Positions 15,201 through 26,706 of a DNA stretch of 64,000 bases are shown here, in pieces. The notes beneath the pieces are model-generated. The model saw nothing but the letters and a program-made list of their open reading frames with translations. It did not search any database and was not told the origin of the DNA. Origin of the DNA: Trematomus loennbergii (taxonomy: Eukaryota > Chordata > Actinopteri > Perciformes > Nototheniidae); assembly GCA_012861695.1 (NCBI GenBank), contig JAAOOA010000028.1, forward strand, positions 9,092,470 through 9,156,469, in the 5' to 3' direction. Each line of letters begins with the position of its first letter. The stretch's first letter is position 1. Position numbers and translations under genes: made by a program.

Positions 15201-17792
15201 ATGCCTGTTTACAAATGCTGTATTTAAGAGAGAGCTTTTGGTAAAAGCTGCAAATGAATATCAAAGTCTCTGATGAAAAAAGTAGATAAGTAATCATTTA
15301 TGTAATTTGTGTACTTTAGGGTTACAAATAGCTTCACAATACAATAAAAATAATCTAGAGTAGTCTAGGGACAGTCTTTGTCATTTGTATTCAAGAACTT
15401 TAACAAATGTTAAGAACAATATATATTTTTGCACTTAATTTATTGCAATTAAAATGTTGATTTGAAATGTAGATGTATTTTTTAAGAGGAATTTGACAGT
15501 GAAAAGTATTTTATTTTCTGTTTAAAGACATCAGGTTTAGGTAGTTTTAATACTTTTTGTTGTGAAATTTTGTTCACAACGTTTAAAAATAGCAAGACAG
15601 AGATGTTTCTCTGTTCAAGAGTAACAGATTAACTGCACACATATTTCAAATGGTGTATTGGCAAGAGGCCATTTCTCCTTTAAAAATGATTTAATTTCCT
15701 CCACAAAATGTAAAACCAAACATCCAAGCTTTAGCCTGAAATAATTTAACATGATCACTAATTATACATGTTGTGTGTCTATTTCAGGTTTCTTTAAATT
15801 CTATTAGTAAAAATGTAGTTTCACCAACCAAACTATCAAATTAATTTTTGTTACACAACCAACGAAAGTGTAAAGGATCAGTGCTTAAATAATGTGTAGC
15901 CTTTTTTCTGATTTGTATAACTGTATTTAGTATTTCAAATTTAGAGACATTTTTATCCCCTTTTATGTATTGAAGTCCAAAAGGAAAAAAGTCTTATATT
16001 ATATCTATTATCAAAAATGTTCATATCATGCTAATTCTCAAAAAATATAACTTCAAAACATTCTTTAGTTGCTTTGAAAGCTGTGCCGCTGTGCACAGTA
16101 ATGGCCAACCTAACTGTTCCCAGCATTAAGGATCTTATTTGAACAGGAGTATTTACTCTGGGAAAGGGTGCTATAAATGAACATAGAGGAAGTGGTGCAC
16201 AAAGAGCACTTCAGACTGGCTAGGAGGAAACTGAGACTTTCGTGTGAAGGAGAGAATTTCTGTGGTTACTTTTACAGTAAAAGAAAAAAAGAAACACTAA
16301 TTTCTGTAGAGCTGTTTGAAATTATCCTGCCATTTTCTTGATTTATCAAATTGGACAGGCTGTGCTTTTTTTATGTTCTTAAAAAAGTCTTCATGTATTG
16401 CAGCCTTAGGTTGAATGTTATATCTTAAGAGAAAATATGGCTTTGGCACATTTAATGCCATCCCTCTATAGGTGCTCCCAAAATGAAGTTGTTTTGTTCC
16501 ATATAGAAGACATTTAGGAGAGAAAGAGGGAGGGGGGGTAGGGACAGAACACCCGAGAGGGACAGGCCTTAAGATGGAGGTCTTCCTCCCAGGACGTGAC
16601 AGGCTGTTGGCTGAGGATGCTCAGGAAGGCCTTGGCAGACCAACAAAGACAGCCCTTCAGCTGCAGGGTGTAGTTTTTCAGGCCCCAGCATCCCCTTTGG
16701 CAGCAGCACAGAGAGTGCTGGCGTGCACAGGCCCCGGCCCGAGAGACAGGGAAGTAAGACCCGCTCTTTTATTTACTCAGGCTGCTGCTGAGACCTGGGC
16801 ATTTCTTGTCTGGGTGAAGAAGGAAAAAAACAAGTCTCACTCTCTGTTTCCTCTCTGAGGTCTCCTGAGGAATATTGCTCTTTCATCTACAGTTGTTCAC
16901 ACACTTGTTTCGGCCATTGCGCCTTTATCTGTGAATTCTATGTGTACATGGATGTCTGCACATCTATATGTTTGTTAGTGAGTGAGTGTGCAGTGTCTGA
17001 ATTCATGCTCTCCTATGTGTGTATTACTGATGGAGTAGAACTGTAGTAAGCCTCGTTATGAGGGTCAATTGTATTGGAAAAAAAAGTACAGCTTCACCTC
17101 TAAATGCTATAAAACAGTTACAATATTCTCCCTCTTTTTCTATCAGACATTTTAATGGCCGTCACAGTAAGACATAAGACCCAGCAACTGTTGTTACTTT
17201 AAAAACTCTTCAAGTCAGATTTCTATGGTGATACCTTAAGTAGTACAAACCATGCGACTTAACACATTATTATTCTGTTCATTAATTCATTTGAAAATGT
17301 ATATTATGATGTTATTTTAGTCTTCAGCAGCTTCTGTAATATCTCACAAACATATTATCAACATAGCGTTTGTCCATCTAAACATGTTATCTGCTATTTG
17401 ACATGAAGCAATGTCTCTGACTCCCATGTCCCCCACAGATACAGCTTTATGCATCTGTGTTATTAGAGCTTATGCACTATATAAATAATATACATCAAGT
17501 AACACAACAAACAATTGCAATGAGGTTGTACTGACAGCTTAGTAATGTCTCAAGGCAAAGGCATCCTCATTTAAGACAGTGGAATTTAATTTAGCCTTGT
17601 ATACAGGCCCATTTATTTGTTTGTTTTATGCTATTGTCTCCCAGCCAATATGTTTGACTGTAAGGCATTGGCTGGGGTCATTCTTCTTGCACTGTTCTTC
17701 TCCTATACCCTGGGAGGCAGCATGAGTGAGGGCAGATCCGCCCCCTCTGTGGAGGAGGGCATTGCACTGAGTCACCCATCCTCCCTCAAACC

Positions 17793-17794
17793 AG

Positions 17795-17826
<32 letters not shown>
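17793..17826. repeat. (GA)n microsatellite
   Basis: Two GA tracts are separated by one AA interruption at the start of the second tract. The repeat is read directly. Confidence 0.9.
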
Positions 17827-19307
17827 AAACATTGAGACGTGTTTGAGAGATAAAGCAAGTAAATCAGGCATGGTTTGCTCCTTGAGTGAGATGTATGTGT
17901 GCAGAGTGGGCGCCTTGCCAGGGGTGGGAGGTTTCCGGGAGGGCTACGGTGTGGAGGTGGGCTCTCAATGTGCCGCTTTCAGCAGTTTGGAGGGGCAAGG
18001 GAATGGCCTCCGACCCCATCTGTTTCCTGAAGATAGGCCCTGATGGGGGTAAGTGCTCAGAGAGGGCATGATATCCTGACAAAGGGCAGATCTCCCAGCA
18101 AAAACAAAAACAAGGGAGAGGGAGAGAGCGAGACTTAGATTGTCAGTGAAGGAGAGTACAGAGGATGGATCCTGGAAAGAGCTTGTGCTTTTCCTTCGTC
18201 TCCCTCATAAATCTTTGCAGTTTCCTCTTGTTTTTCCCCATTTCCCATTCCAGTTTTTTTTCTTTTCTGAAGGGGTTGAGATTACGTTGTTTTATTTAGG
18301 TAAGGAAGTTCACAGTACTTAGAATCGGCAGTGGGAAGAAGTGGCCTGTAACCTTTTGAACTTGTGGAAAGTGGTGCTCTGTGTTTTCCATTCATATGTG
18401 CACAGTGAACCGGGGGAATGGAATGTCGGCAAAGAAGCGATTTGAAAAGGGACACATTAAAGTAATTGTTAAAAGAAATGGGGGCTGCATTGTCAGTTGA
18501 CTGGTGTTCCCTGGTCATTTTCTGCACCTGCTTGTCCTTGAGTGAGATATTTAGCCCCTCGTTTGTCTTCCCCTATCCGTTTCCTGTCCCCTCCTTGCCC
18601 CTCTCTGCATCCCTGCGCATTCATCCATCCTGTATCAGTTGCCTTACGGCTTAGCGCAGACCACACAGACAATATGATAATAATGCCTATTCTATAATCT
18701 GATATCTATTGACTGATGTTCTGAGATGCCCATGTTTCATGAAAATCATCTGTTTTGCAGCGGAGGCTTCCTAAAGGCTTTGCATAGCTATGGTCGAAAT
18801 TGCATATTTAATCTTTTCTTTCACTCTTGAGAGCTGCTTTTCCTTATTTTGTTTTTTTCTTGTCTTAAGGTCATTTCAAGGGCTCTTGTTTCTTTAAAAA
18901 TATTCAAGTACTTTTTCAGGAATAATAGAAATGTTCTAATTTACCTCATGCCGGGCTTACATCCTAAAGTACACTCATTGTCTTGTGTTGGCTTTAATGT
19001 CAACGATTTTGTGTTTTAAGTCACAGTGGGCTAAGCCATTACATGGCCACATACAAGGTTAATTGTGGTAAAAGTATTTCCACTTATTCTCTTCTCTAAT
19101 TATATTTTAAATTGCATATAAGTGTAACTTTGTAGCTAACACCTAAGGAGAGGTACAGTATTGTTTCCACTGAAGAAGAAATGTTCTTAGTGGCAAATTC
19201 TAAATTCATACACCACAACCTTATAATTACCATGACAAATAACACCACAGTGGCCCACCCTGTCTACACCAAAGAGTGAGACCAATGAGTTGCTAATACA
19301 GTGTACA

Positions 19308-19394
19308 CTTCTCTAACTCACTCTCTCCTTCTTTTCCCTTCCTACCCCATATACCCTCTTTTCTCCTTTTTCCCTCTTTTGGTCTACTTCTCAG
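19308..19394 (+). promoter_or_regulatory. Polypyrimidine tract and splice acceptor of the giant exon
   Basis: Roughly 85 bases, mostly C and T, end in CTACTTCTCAG at 19394, the acceptor of the znf521 giant exon. The open frame happens to read back through this tract to an ATG at 19301, but the residues there are a translated pyrimidine tract (Leu/Phe/Pro/Ser-rich), so that ATG is not a protein start. Confidence 0.85.
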
Positions 19395-22300
19395 ATGGTG
19401 CTGATCTTGAGGATGACCCATCTGGTTCTTGGCCTGCATCGTCTCCCTCCAGTAAAGACCAGACCTCTCCAGGACACTGCGAGGACTATGATTTTGGCGA
19501 AGATGAAGGGGGCCCCGGCCTGCCATACCCATGCCAGTTCTGTGACAAGTCCTTCAGCCGCTTAAGCTTCCTCAAGCGCCACGAACAGAGCCACGGGGAT
19601 AAACTCCCTTTCAGCTGTACCTTTTGCAGCCGCTTGTTTAAGCACAAGCGCAGTCGAGATAGACACGTGAAGCTTCACACCGGTGATAAGAAGTACCACT
19701 GTGGAGAGTGTGACTCTGCCTTTTCCCGCAGTGACCACCTCAAAATCCACATGAAAACTCACGCCTCTAACAAACCCCACAAGTGCCCTGTGTGCCGCCG
19801 AGGCTTCCTTTCCTCCAGCTCTCTCCACGGCCACATGCAAGTACACGAAAGAGGCAAGGATGGAAGCAGTGCAAGCCTTTCCAGAGGTGACGAATGGAAG
19901 CTGAAAGAAACTCGCAAATGCAGCCGTTGTGAGGAGGGTTTTGATGTCCCAGAGGAGCTCCAGAGGCACATCGCTGAGTGCCACCCTGAATGCTCTCCAT
20001 CAGAGGACGGAGGCCTGGGTGCCACCCTACAGTGCATTTACTGCCATGAGCCCTTCAGTGATGAGGGCACCCTTCTGACTCACATTGACCAGTCACACAG
20101 CCGAGACAGGAAGGGACACACCTGTACTATCTGCCCTGAGCACTTTCTGTCAGTAGAGGACCTCTATGCTCACATGGACATCCACCAGCTCCCCGAATCT
20201 AGTAACCATAGCAACAGCCCTTCTTTGCTGACCGTGGGCTACACCTCTGTCTCTAGCACCACTCCTGACTCTAACCTCTCTGTCGACAGCTCAACAATGG
20301 TGGAAACTGCCCCACCTGTGCCCAAGGCGAGGGGGAGGAGAAAGAGGGCTGCTCAGAACACATCAGACATGGGAGGACGTTCCTCCAAGCAGCCCAAAGT
20401 CTCCTACAGTTGCATGTACTGCAACAAGCAAGTATTCTCCAGTTTGGCTGTGCTTCAAATTCACCTGCGAACCATGCATCTGGACAAGCCAGAGCAGGCT
20501 CATACTTGCCAGTTTTGTTTGGAGGTTCTGCCATCTTTACTCAATCTAAATGAACATCTTAGGCAGGTCCACAATGCAGAAGACCACGCTGTCCTGTTAG
20601 CCAGCTTGCCTGATGTCCTCCTTCAGTGTAATTTCTGCACTGAGGTATTGAGTGACCTCAACGCCCTCCAGGAACACATCCGTTGCTCCCATGGCTTTCC
20701 AAGTCCTGTGGCAAAGGAGAGCAATGCCTTCTTCTGCCCTCAATGCTTCATGGGGTTCTTGACGGAGACTACCTTGGAGGAGCATGTTCGTCAGACTCAC
20801 TGTGACGGGGGAAGCCTGCGCTTTGACTCCCCCATGGCTTTAACTCCCAAGGAGTCTATAGTAGAGGTGTACTCCTGTTCGTACTGCACCAATTCACCCA
20901 TATTCAACAGTGTTCTGAAGCTCAACAAGCACATCAAGGAGAATCACAAGAACATTCCACTTGCACTGAACTACATCAACAATGGAAAGAAATCCCTGCG
21001 GACTCTCAGCCCTTCTTCTCCAATATCTGTGGAACATACCATGCTGAAACAAGGAAGCTCTGTCTCACGCACTACCAGTGAGTTCATATGTAACCAGTGT
21101 GGAGCCAAGTATACCAGTCTAGACCTTTTCCAGACTCACCTAAAAACTCATCTGGATGGCATGCAGCCCCAACTCACCTGCCCACAGTGCAACAAAGAGT
21201 TCCCCAACCAAGAGTCCCTGTTGAAGCATGTGACAATTCACTTCACTATAACTTCCACGTATTACATCTGTGAGAGCTGTGACAAGCAGTTTACTTCAGT
21301 GGATGACTTGCAGAAGCACCTTCTCGACATGCATACCTTTGTGTTCTTTCGTTGCACTCTCTGTCAGGAGGTGTTTGACTCGAAGGTGTCAACCCAGCTC
21401 CACCTGGCTGTTAAGCACAGTAATGAGAAAAAGGTATATCGCTGCACTTCCTGCAACTGGGACTTCAGGCATGAGACTGACCTACAGTTACATGTAAAAC
21501 ACAGCCATCTTGAAAACCAGGGCCGTTCCCACCGATGCATTTTTTGTGGCGAGTCCTTTGGCACAGAGGTGGAGCTGCAGTGCCACATCACTACCCACAG
21601 CAAGAAATTTAACTGCCGCTTCTGCAGCAAGGCCTTCCATGCCATCGTCCTTTTGGAGAAGCATTTGAGGGAGAAACACTGCGTGTTTGAGGGAAAGGCA
21701 CAGAACTGTGGTGCTAATGGCGCTACTGTAGGGGATGGCCAGCCTAAAGAAGATGTCGAGCTGCATAGTCTCCTAACAAACAGCCATGGTCCAGGAACAA
21801 CATTAGGAACTGTGGTCGATACCCATAACAGCCGCGATGGAAGTGAGGAAGAGCTGGACACTGCAGATCCCTTGTTTACGTGTGACATCTGTGGAGCATC
21901 TTACACCATGGATTCACTCCTCACTAACCACCAGTTGAGGGACCACAATATACGCCCTGGTGAGAGTGCCATGATGAAAAGGAAAGCTGATATGATAAAG
22001 GGCACCCACAAGTGCAATGTCTGCTCGCGCACCTTCTTCTCTGAGCCTGGGCTAAGGGAACATATGCAGACCCACCTTGGGCCTGTCAAACACTATATGT
22101 GCCCCATCTGTGGGGAGCGCTTCCCTTCCTTGCTCACACTGACTGAGCACAAGGTCACCCATAGCAAGAGTCTGGACACAGGTAGCTGCCGAATTTGTAA
22201 GATGCCACTGCACAGTGAGGAGGACTTCCTGGAGCATTGCCAGATGCACCCTGACCTGAGGAACTCCCTGACAGGTTTCCGCTGTGTGGTGTGCATGCAG

Positions 22301-22900
22301 ACCGTCACCTCCACATTGGAGCTCAAAATCCATGGTACTTTCCATATGCAAAAGACAGGCACTATGTCCGGCAACTACCCAACTATTGCTCGCAACAATA
22401 TCATTGCTCACCACCAGCAGCTACACCATACCCAAAAACCTTTCAAGTGCGCCTCTTGCCTGAAAGATTTCCGGTCCAAACAGGACCTGGTGAAACTGGA
22501 CATCAACGGACTGCCTTACGGACTGTGTGCATCATGCGTGACACAAGCTGGCTCCAAGAGCTCCAGTCCAACAGTGAACGGAGGAAGGCAACTGCAGCAA
22601 CATGGTGGAGCAACCACTCCAGCAACAACCAATGCTGCATGGATCCAGGGGGAGAGGCTCAGCCCTGGAGACGCGAAAGGCAAAGTGGTATCTTCATCAT
22701 CCTCAGCTTCTTCTACATCTTCATTATCCGCTGCCAAGACAAGATGCTCCAGCTGTAATGTGAAGTTTGAGTCTGAAGCTGAGTTACAAAACCATATCCA
22801 GACAGTGCATCGGGACCAGGCTGGGGACAGCAACGGCGGACAGCTCAAGACCCCCCAGGTGTCCCCCATGCCAAAAGCCAGTCCCTCACAAACTGACGAG
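19395..22900 (+). CDS. znf521: znf521 giant exon encoding about 26 zinc-finger motifs
   Basis: This internal exon carries most of a nuclear multi-finger cofactor. After CAG at 19392-19394, the first two bases complete an Asp codon (GAT) begun in an upstream exon; 1168 codons follow, ending DE before GT at 22901. I count 25 C2H2 fingers with first cysteines near 19532 (finger 1), 20412, 21083, 21440, 22010 and 22742 (last), plus one atypical motif near 22441-22540 whose second pair is cysteine (FKCASC ... LCASC). Fingers 1-4 are closely spaced; later ones have longer linkers. A Ser/Thr-rich linker lies around 20200-20400 and an acidic one around 21830-21860. In the paralogue ZNF423, central fingers bind SMADs and several groups bind DNA; the same is inferred here. 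Linkers around 21720-21850 and 22350-22440 look longer than in mammals (from memory). A stop follows nine intronic codons into the next intron. Confidence 0.96.
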
Positions 22901-23068
22901 GTATTGTTTTCGCTATTGTTATACTGAATGAATACAACAGTTAAAACATCTTGAGCCTCACAATATATGTTGCATTGCTATGCATGAACAAAACTGATAC
23001 CTAATGTGCAAAGTAATTATTTACTAAAATCCCTTTATTTATCCGTTTCCTCTTGGTCTTTTTTTCAG
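22901..23068 (+). other. Short intron after the giant exon (168 bp)
   Basis: The donor is GAG|GTATTG and the acceptor CTTTTTTTCAG|AAGAAG, phase 0. It is very short compared with its neighbours (28 kb, 5.8 kb). Reading on from the giant exon gives eight further codons and a TGA at 22925-22927, so a retained intron would end the protein just after the 26th motif, without the C-terminal fingers. Confidence 0.9.
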
Positions 23069-23153
23069 AAGAAGACCTACCAGTGCATCAAATGTCAGAT
23101 GGTGTTCTACAGTGAATGGGACATCCAAGTCCATGTGGCCAACCACATGCTGG
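23069..23153 (+). CDS. znf521: znf521 exon encoding a C-terminal zinc finger (85 bp)
   Basis: The exon reads [19 protein letters not shown] then QVHVANHML, a complete C2H2 finger (C-x2-C-x12-H-x3-H), and leaves one base (G) for the next exon, so the donor is phase 1. It joins DE|KK upstream in phase 0, as expected for vertebrate ZNF521. Fingers in this C-terminal group are reported in the ZNF423/ZNF521 family to contact EBF/Olf proteins; that role is inferred from the family. The donor GTAGGA is far from the GTAAGT/GTGAGT ideal although it opens a 28-kb intron. Read-through would add Gly-Arg-Arg and stop at 23162-23164. Confidence 0.93.
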
Positions 23154-24337
23154 GTAGGAGATAACTCTTTTTGTTGTATTCATTCAGGCAACACTAACAC
23201 TAACGAGGCCACATAACATTTTCCCACCAGCCACTTTTGATATTAACTCCTGGAACAAAGTCATCCAAACAGTGTGTAATATCTAGGAAAATATGTATTT
23301 TTTAAATTGTAGCATACATTTAATCAACACAGCTTTTAGGTGTGCAATATAATGTTGGAAGGCATACTTCATTAAGGAAAATTCACCAAATTTCACATCA
23401 AGTATTTGATTCATTGAAATACATTTTAGGCAGTGTTATCATATTTTTCAAAAGCTGAATCACATACTCAGAACTGATGTGATATATGTAATAAAATATT
23501 TGACCCTGTCTCACTCAGGCTCACAAGTATCTGGATCACATCACCAAATAGGTGGAATTATTTTAATATTTTGACCATCAACTGCATCCCCAGTGTTGTG
23601 CATTTTTAAACCCACCATCTTCATTTCCCCATGCATGTGAATGGTATACTATAGTACGTGTGCATGCCTGTGGAGCAGAATCTCTTCACTTCAAACCACT
23701 CTGTATGGAGACAGTTTGAAGTAGTAGAAATATACAGATTATTTAAATAAAAAAATGCCAAAACAGATTTGATTGGAACTGTTAAAAAATCCAAATATTA
23801 TTCCACAATTTTGTTAAAAATCTCCACATTGCAACTGTACATTATTTTGTTTGTTTATTGCTTCTCCTCACTTAAGTAGTATGTTCAGATGAGTGAGATC
23901 TGAAAACAACATTTGGTAGAATACATTCATGCTCTATCGACGTCAAATCAACTGAACAAATGGATATTTGATTTTTATCACATTGTTTTCCAAATTTCAA
24001 GTTATCTTTCATAAGATTCCTAAACAAAGACTGCTGGTGTAATACTAACCTCGCCATTTTCAAAACGTATTTACTTTTGGTTTTCATTTGTATGCAGGCA
24101 GAATAATTTGTAGAGAACAGACAATTGGAAAACAGGTTTTTCTTGCCTGCAGTAAGTAGGCGTCTGAATTCCGGTCTCACGTTCCTTTATTCATTCATTT
24201 ATTCAGCTCGTTTGGCGGCTCTTTCATTACACTGCATTATCTGTTGTCTTCAGTGGGAGAGAGACTCATTGATCTGGAACCAAACCGCCTCTCTGTTTGG
24301 GACACGCTTCTAGGCGCAGGTGAATTTAAACACGGTG

Positions 24338-24374
24338 GGCAATTCTATCAGGACCGGTAGGCAATTCTATCAGG
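24338..24374. repeat. Short tandem duplication, 22-bp period
   Basis: GGCAATTCTATCAGG occurs at 24338-24352 and again at 24360-24374, with similar bases continuing after each copy. It is a minor local duplication. Confidence 0.85.
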
Positions 24375-25766
24375 GACCCACTGTTTGTGCATAAACAATC
24401 AGAAGCATGTGATTTGTGATTTTGATGCTTCGGTGTATTTGCAAAAGAGAGAGACGAGCTGAGAGTGTGTAGGTGTGTATTTTGTATTCATCTTTGCGAT
24501 CTGCTCACCCACTATTCTACTGGGGGTGCCTAATACAGTACCATGCCAGCATTAGTCCTTTCTCTCGCAAAGGCAGGCACGGAGCACACTGGGAGGGTAG
24601 AAAACAAACCCCCCTACTGGTTATTTTATGTCTGTCAGCCGCACAAGCACACAGTTCCCCCATAATAGTGGAATTCAGACAGCTTAAGATAACAGGAGGA
24701 TAGGTGATTGGGTTATTGTCTGATGTCTCACTTCTCTGATATGCTGTTGCTTTGTATTCTACATGATCACGGGTTTCATCAGACTCCTCAAAAGGATTTC
24801 TGTCACATGCATTTGTTTTGTGATCTCTAAATGATGGAGAAAAGAAAACTCATTGTAATGACGATTTGGTAGTGTGTTGTCGAGAAAGGACTACATTTTG
24901 TGAAACCAACAAACAAAAAGGGAACAGAATTGAATAAAGAAAATATATTTCACACGAGGTATAAAAAAGGATGAGGTCACACACTAACATTGATCTCTTG
25001 GTTTTATATATCTTCTGGAGAATAGGCCCCTTGTAGTGCAGGATGAGGTTACATTGAATCCAGCCTGTAATCACTGCAAAGCCAATTTGGGCCAAAAACA
25101 CAGGAAAAAACACTAATTTGGAAAAGCTCTAAATACCTTCTCTACTGAAAAGGGGACACTTTCTCCTTTTAATGGCCATCTGCACAGGAGAGGGGAAACA
25201 GGGGGCTAGGGTCATCTCCGCTCAGCTGTCAGCGTTATTAGCGTAGGTAATGGAGCAGACGCTGGATTCATAGGGGTGTTGTTTTCATCCATGCCCCGCT
25301 CCATGGTGTCAATTCACACTGATAACTCTATATATAGTGATGTGCCTTGACATAAGCATAGTGCTAAGTGTATGGAACAACAAAACCTGAGACTGTCTCA
25401 CCCAGACAAGTCCATATTAGCTGCCTTTGTAATACAATAGTCTCTCTAAACCAAGTGCACTCAGTCTCCACCCTCACTTCCTCCCATCGGTCCAAAGTGC
25501 TCGTGGCTGCCTCTTCTGTACGACTGCCAGCACATTTTGATGCACGGATATTACACTACAACGATGGCGGTCCTGCTTCAGATATAAAGCGCAGCTCTGG
25601 TGCCCAGCTACTCAACATTAGTATGATAATGGAGGTAAATGAAAGGGAAGGAGGTGGCCACGGGTGCAGAGGGGTGTGTTGAAGACCAACCCCAGCCAAG
25701 CCTGTGAACCGCCCCACGTGTTTTAAGATGGAGGCCGCAGCCTGCTAGGGCCCAGATGGATCAGTA

Positions 25767-25795
25767 CACATTTGCTGTACAGCTGGTCGCTCTGT
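25767..25795. repeat. 29-bp dispersed word, copy 1
   Basis: This 29-base word begins CACATTTGCTGTACAGCTGG and matches 26678-26706 with one difference (T versus C at position 21). It contains a TGTACAGCTG core including the E-box CAGCTG. The flanks are not obviously similar. Confidence 0.85.
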
Positions 25796-26677
25796 TTGGG
25801 GACCTGGTGTGATCCTCCTATGGAGAAAAAAATGATATCGCCACCATCCAAGGAGCAATTTAATAGCAAGCCAGAAGACAGCTGGCCACTCTTTAGTTTA
25901 GAGTTTTTTTGGCATGGCTCACTTACAGAATTGAGGGTGTCCGATTTTTCTCTAGAGACACACAGATTTATACAGCTTTCAGCTGCTGCAGTCACTATCA
26001 AACCTTTTATTTCTATTTTTCTTTGAGGTGAGAAAACAAATCTGTCCTGCAGTTCAATTTGCCATCTTGATCTGTAGTAATTGCTCTGGAAAAAATATGT
26101 ATAATCAGAGTGGTTTTTTCAAAGTTGTCGTTTTTTTTAGGAGAATGTTTGAAGGTCTTTCATTGACACAAAAGCCTGTTTGGTTTTATCAGCATGCCAT
26201 CATGCCACCCCATTGCTTCACTTTGACCCCACTGTAAACTATGACATTTGAAGCCTCATGGGGGCACGTTTGGCCCATTTATCGCACTGTTTCAAATGTC
26301 CCTGTGTGGATTTTCAGAGCGGTGACATGTTTTGAAGCACAGGCTCGGTCTTAAAGGGTTTTAAAGGTGAAAAGGGTTTGTGCTTTTCCATTATATCTGC
26401 TTTCAATCCAATGGTCATATCACTCCTGTCCATTCCAAACAGCTACTGCCAAGGTGGCAGTGCTCAGAAGGACAATTGTAAACAAACACACCAAACCACA
26501 TCCCAGAAAAGTGTTTTCGGGGTCACCTCTACAGATTTTGTTGGGTTGGTGACAGCACTGAGCTTGAAGCCAAGTAAGGGAGGAGCCTTCTCTCACAGAG
26601 AGGAGCCGGTGGCCTGGACGGCCCTGGCAGAGGGGGGCACTGGAGGGGTGGAAAGGTTCGGGGCGGAGAGGGAAAGG

Positions 26678-26706
26678 CACATTTGCTGTACAGCTGGCCG
26701 CTCTGT
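26678..26706. repeat. 29-bp dispersed word, copy 2
   Basis: This is the second copy of the word at 25767-25795, 911 bases downstream in the same orientation, with one mismatch in 29. Its short length and lack of flanking similarity make a transposon unlikely but do not exclude a SINE fragment. Confidence 0.85.

Larger units (their letters stand above)
12252..19394 (+). other. Intron upstream of the giant exon, part 4 (noncoding, ends at the splice acceptor)
   Basis: No exon was recognised. The stretch between about 15180 and 16100 is notably AT-rich with no clear repeat identity. A GA tract lies at 17793-17826. The segment ends in a long pyrimidine-rich tract (19308-19394) with a CAG acceptor directly before the giant exon. 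I saw no transposon with convincing ends. Confidence 0.7.

Noticed and set aside
19301..19394. ATG at 19301 as the start of the long zinc-finger frame
   Set aside because: The 31 residues before Asp are a translated polypyrimidine tract, and a CAG acceptor lies exactly where family similarity begins (19394/19395). The real start is in upstream exons.
21364..21888. 174-residue antisense frame within the giant exon, and others at 19562-20037 and 22052-22414
   Set aside because: Antisense shadows of a constrained coding exon; no domain, no splice sites, no promoter evidence.
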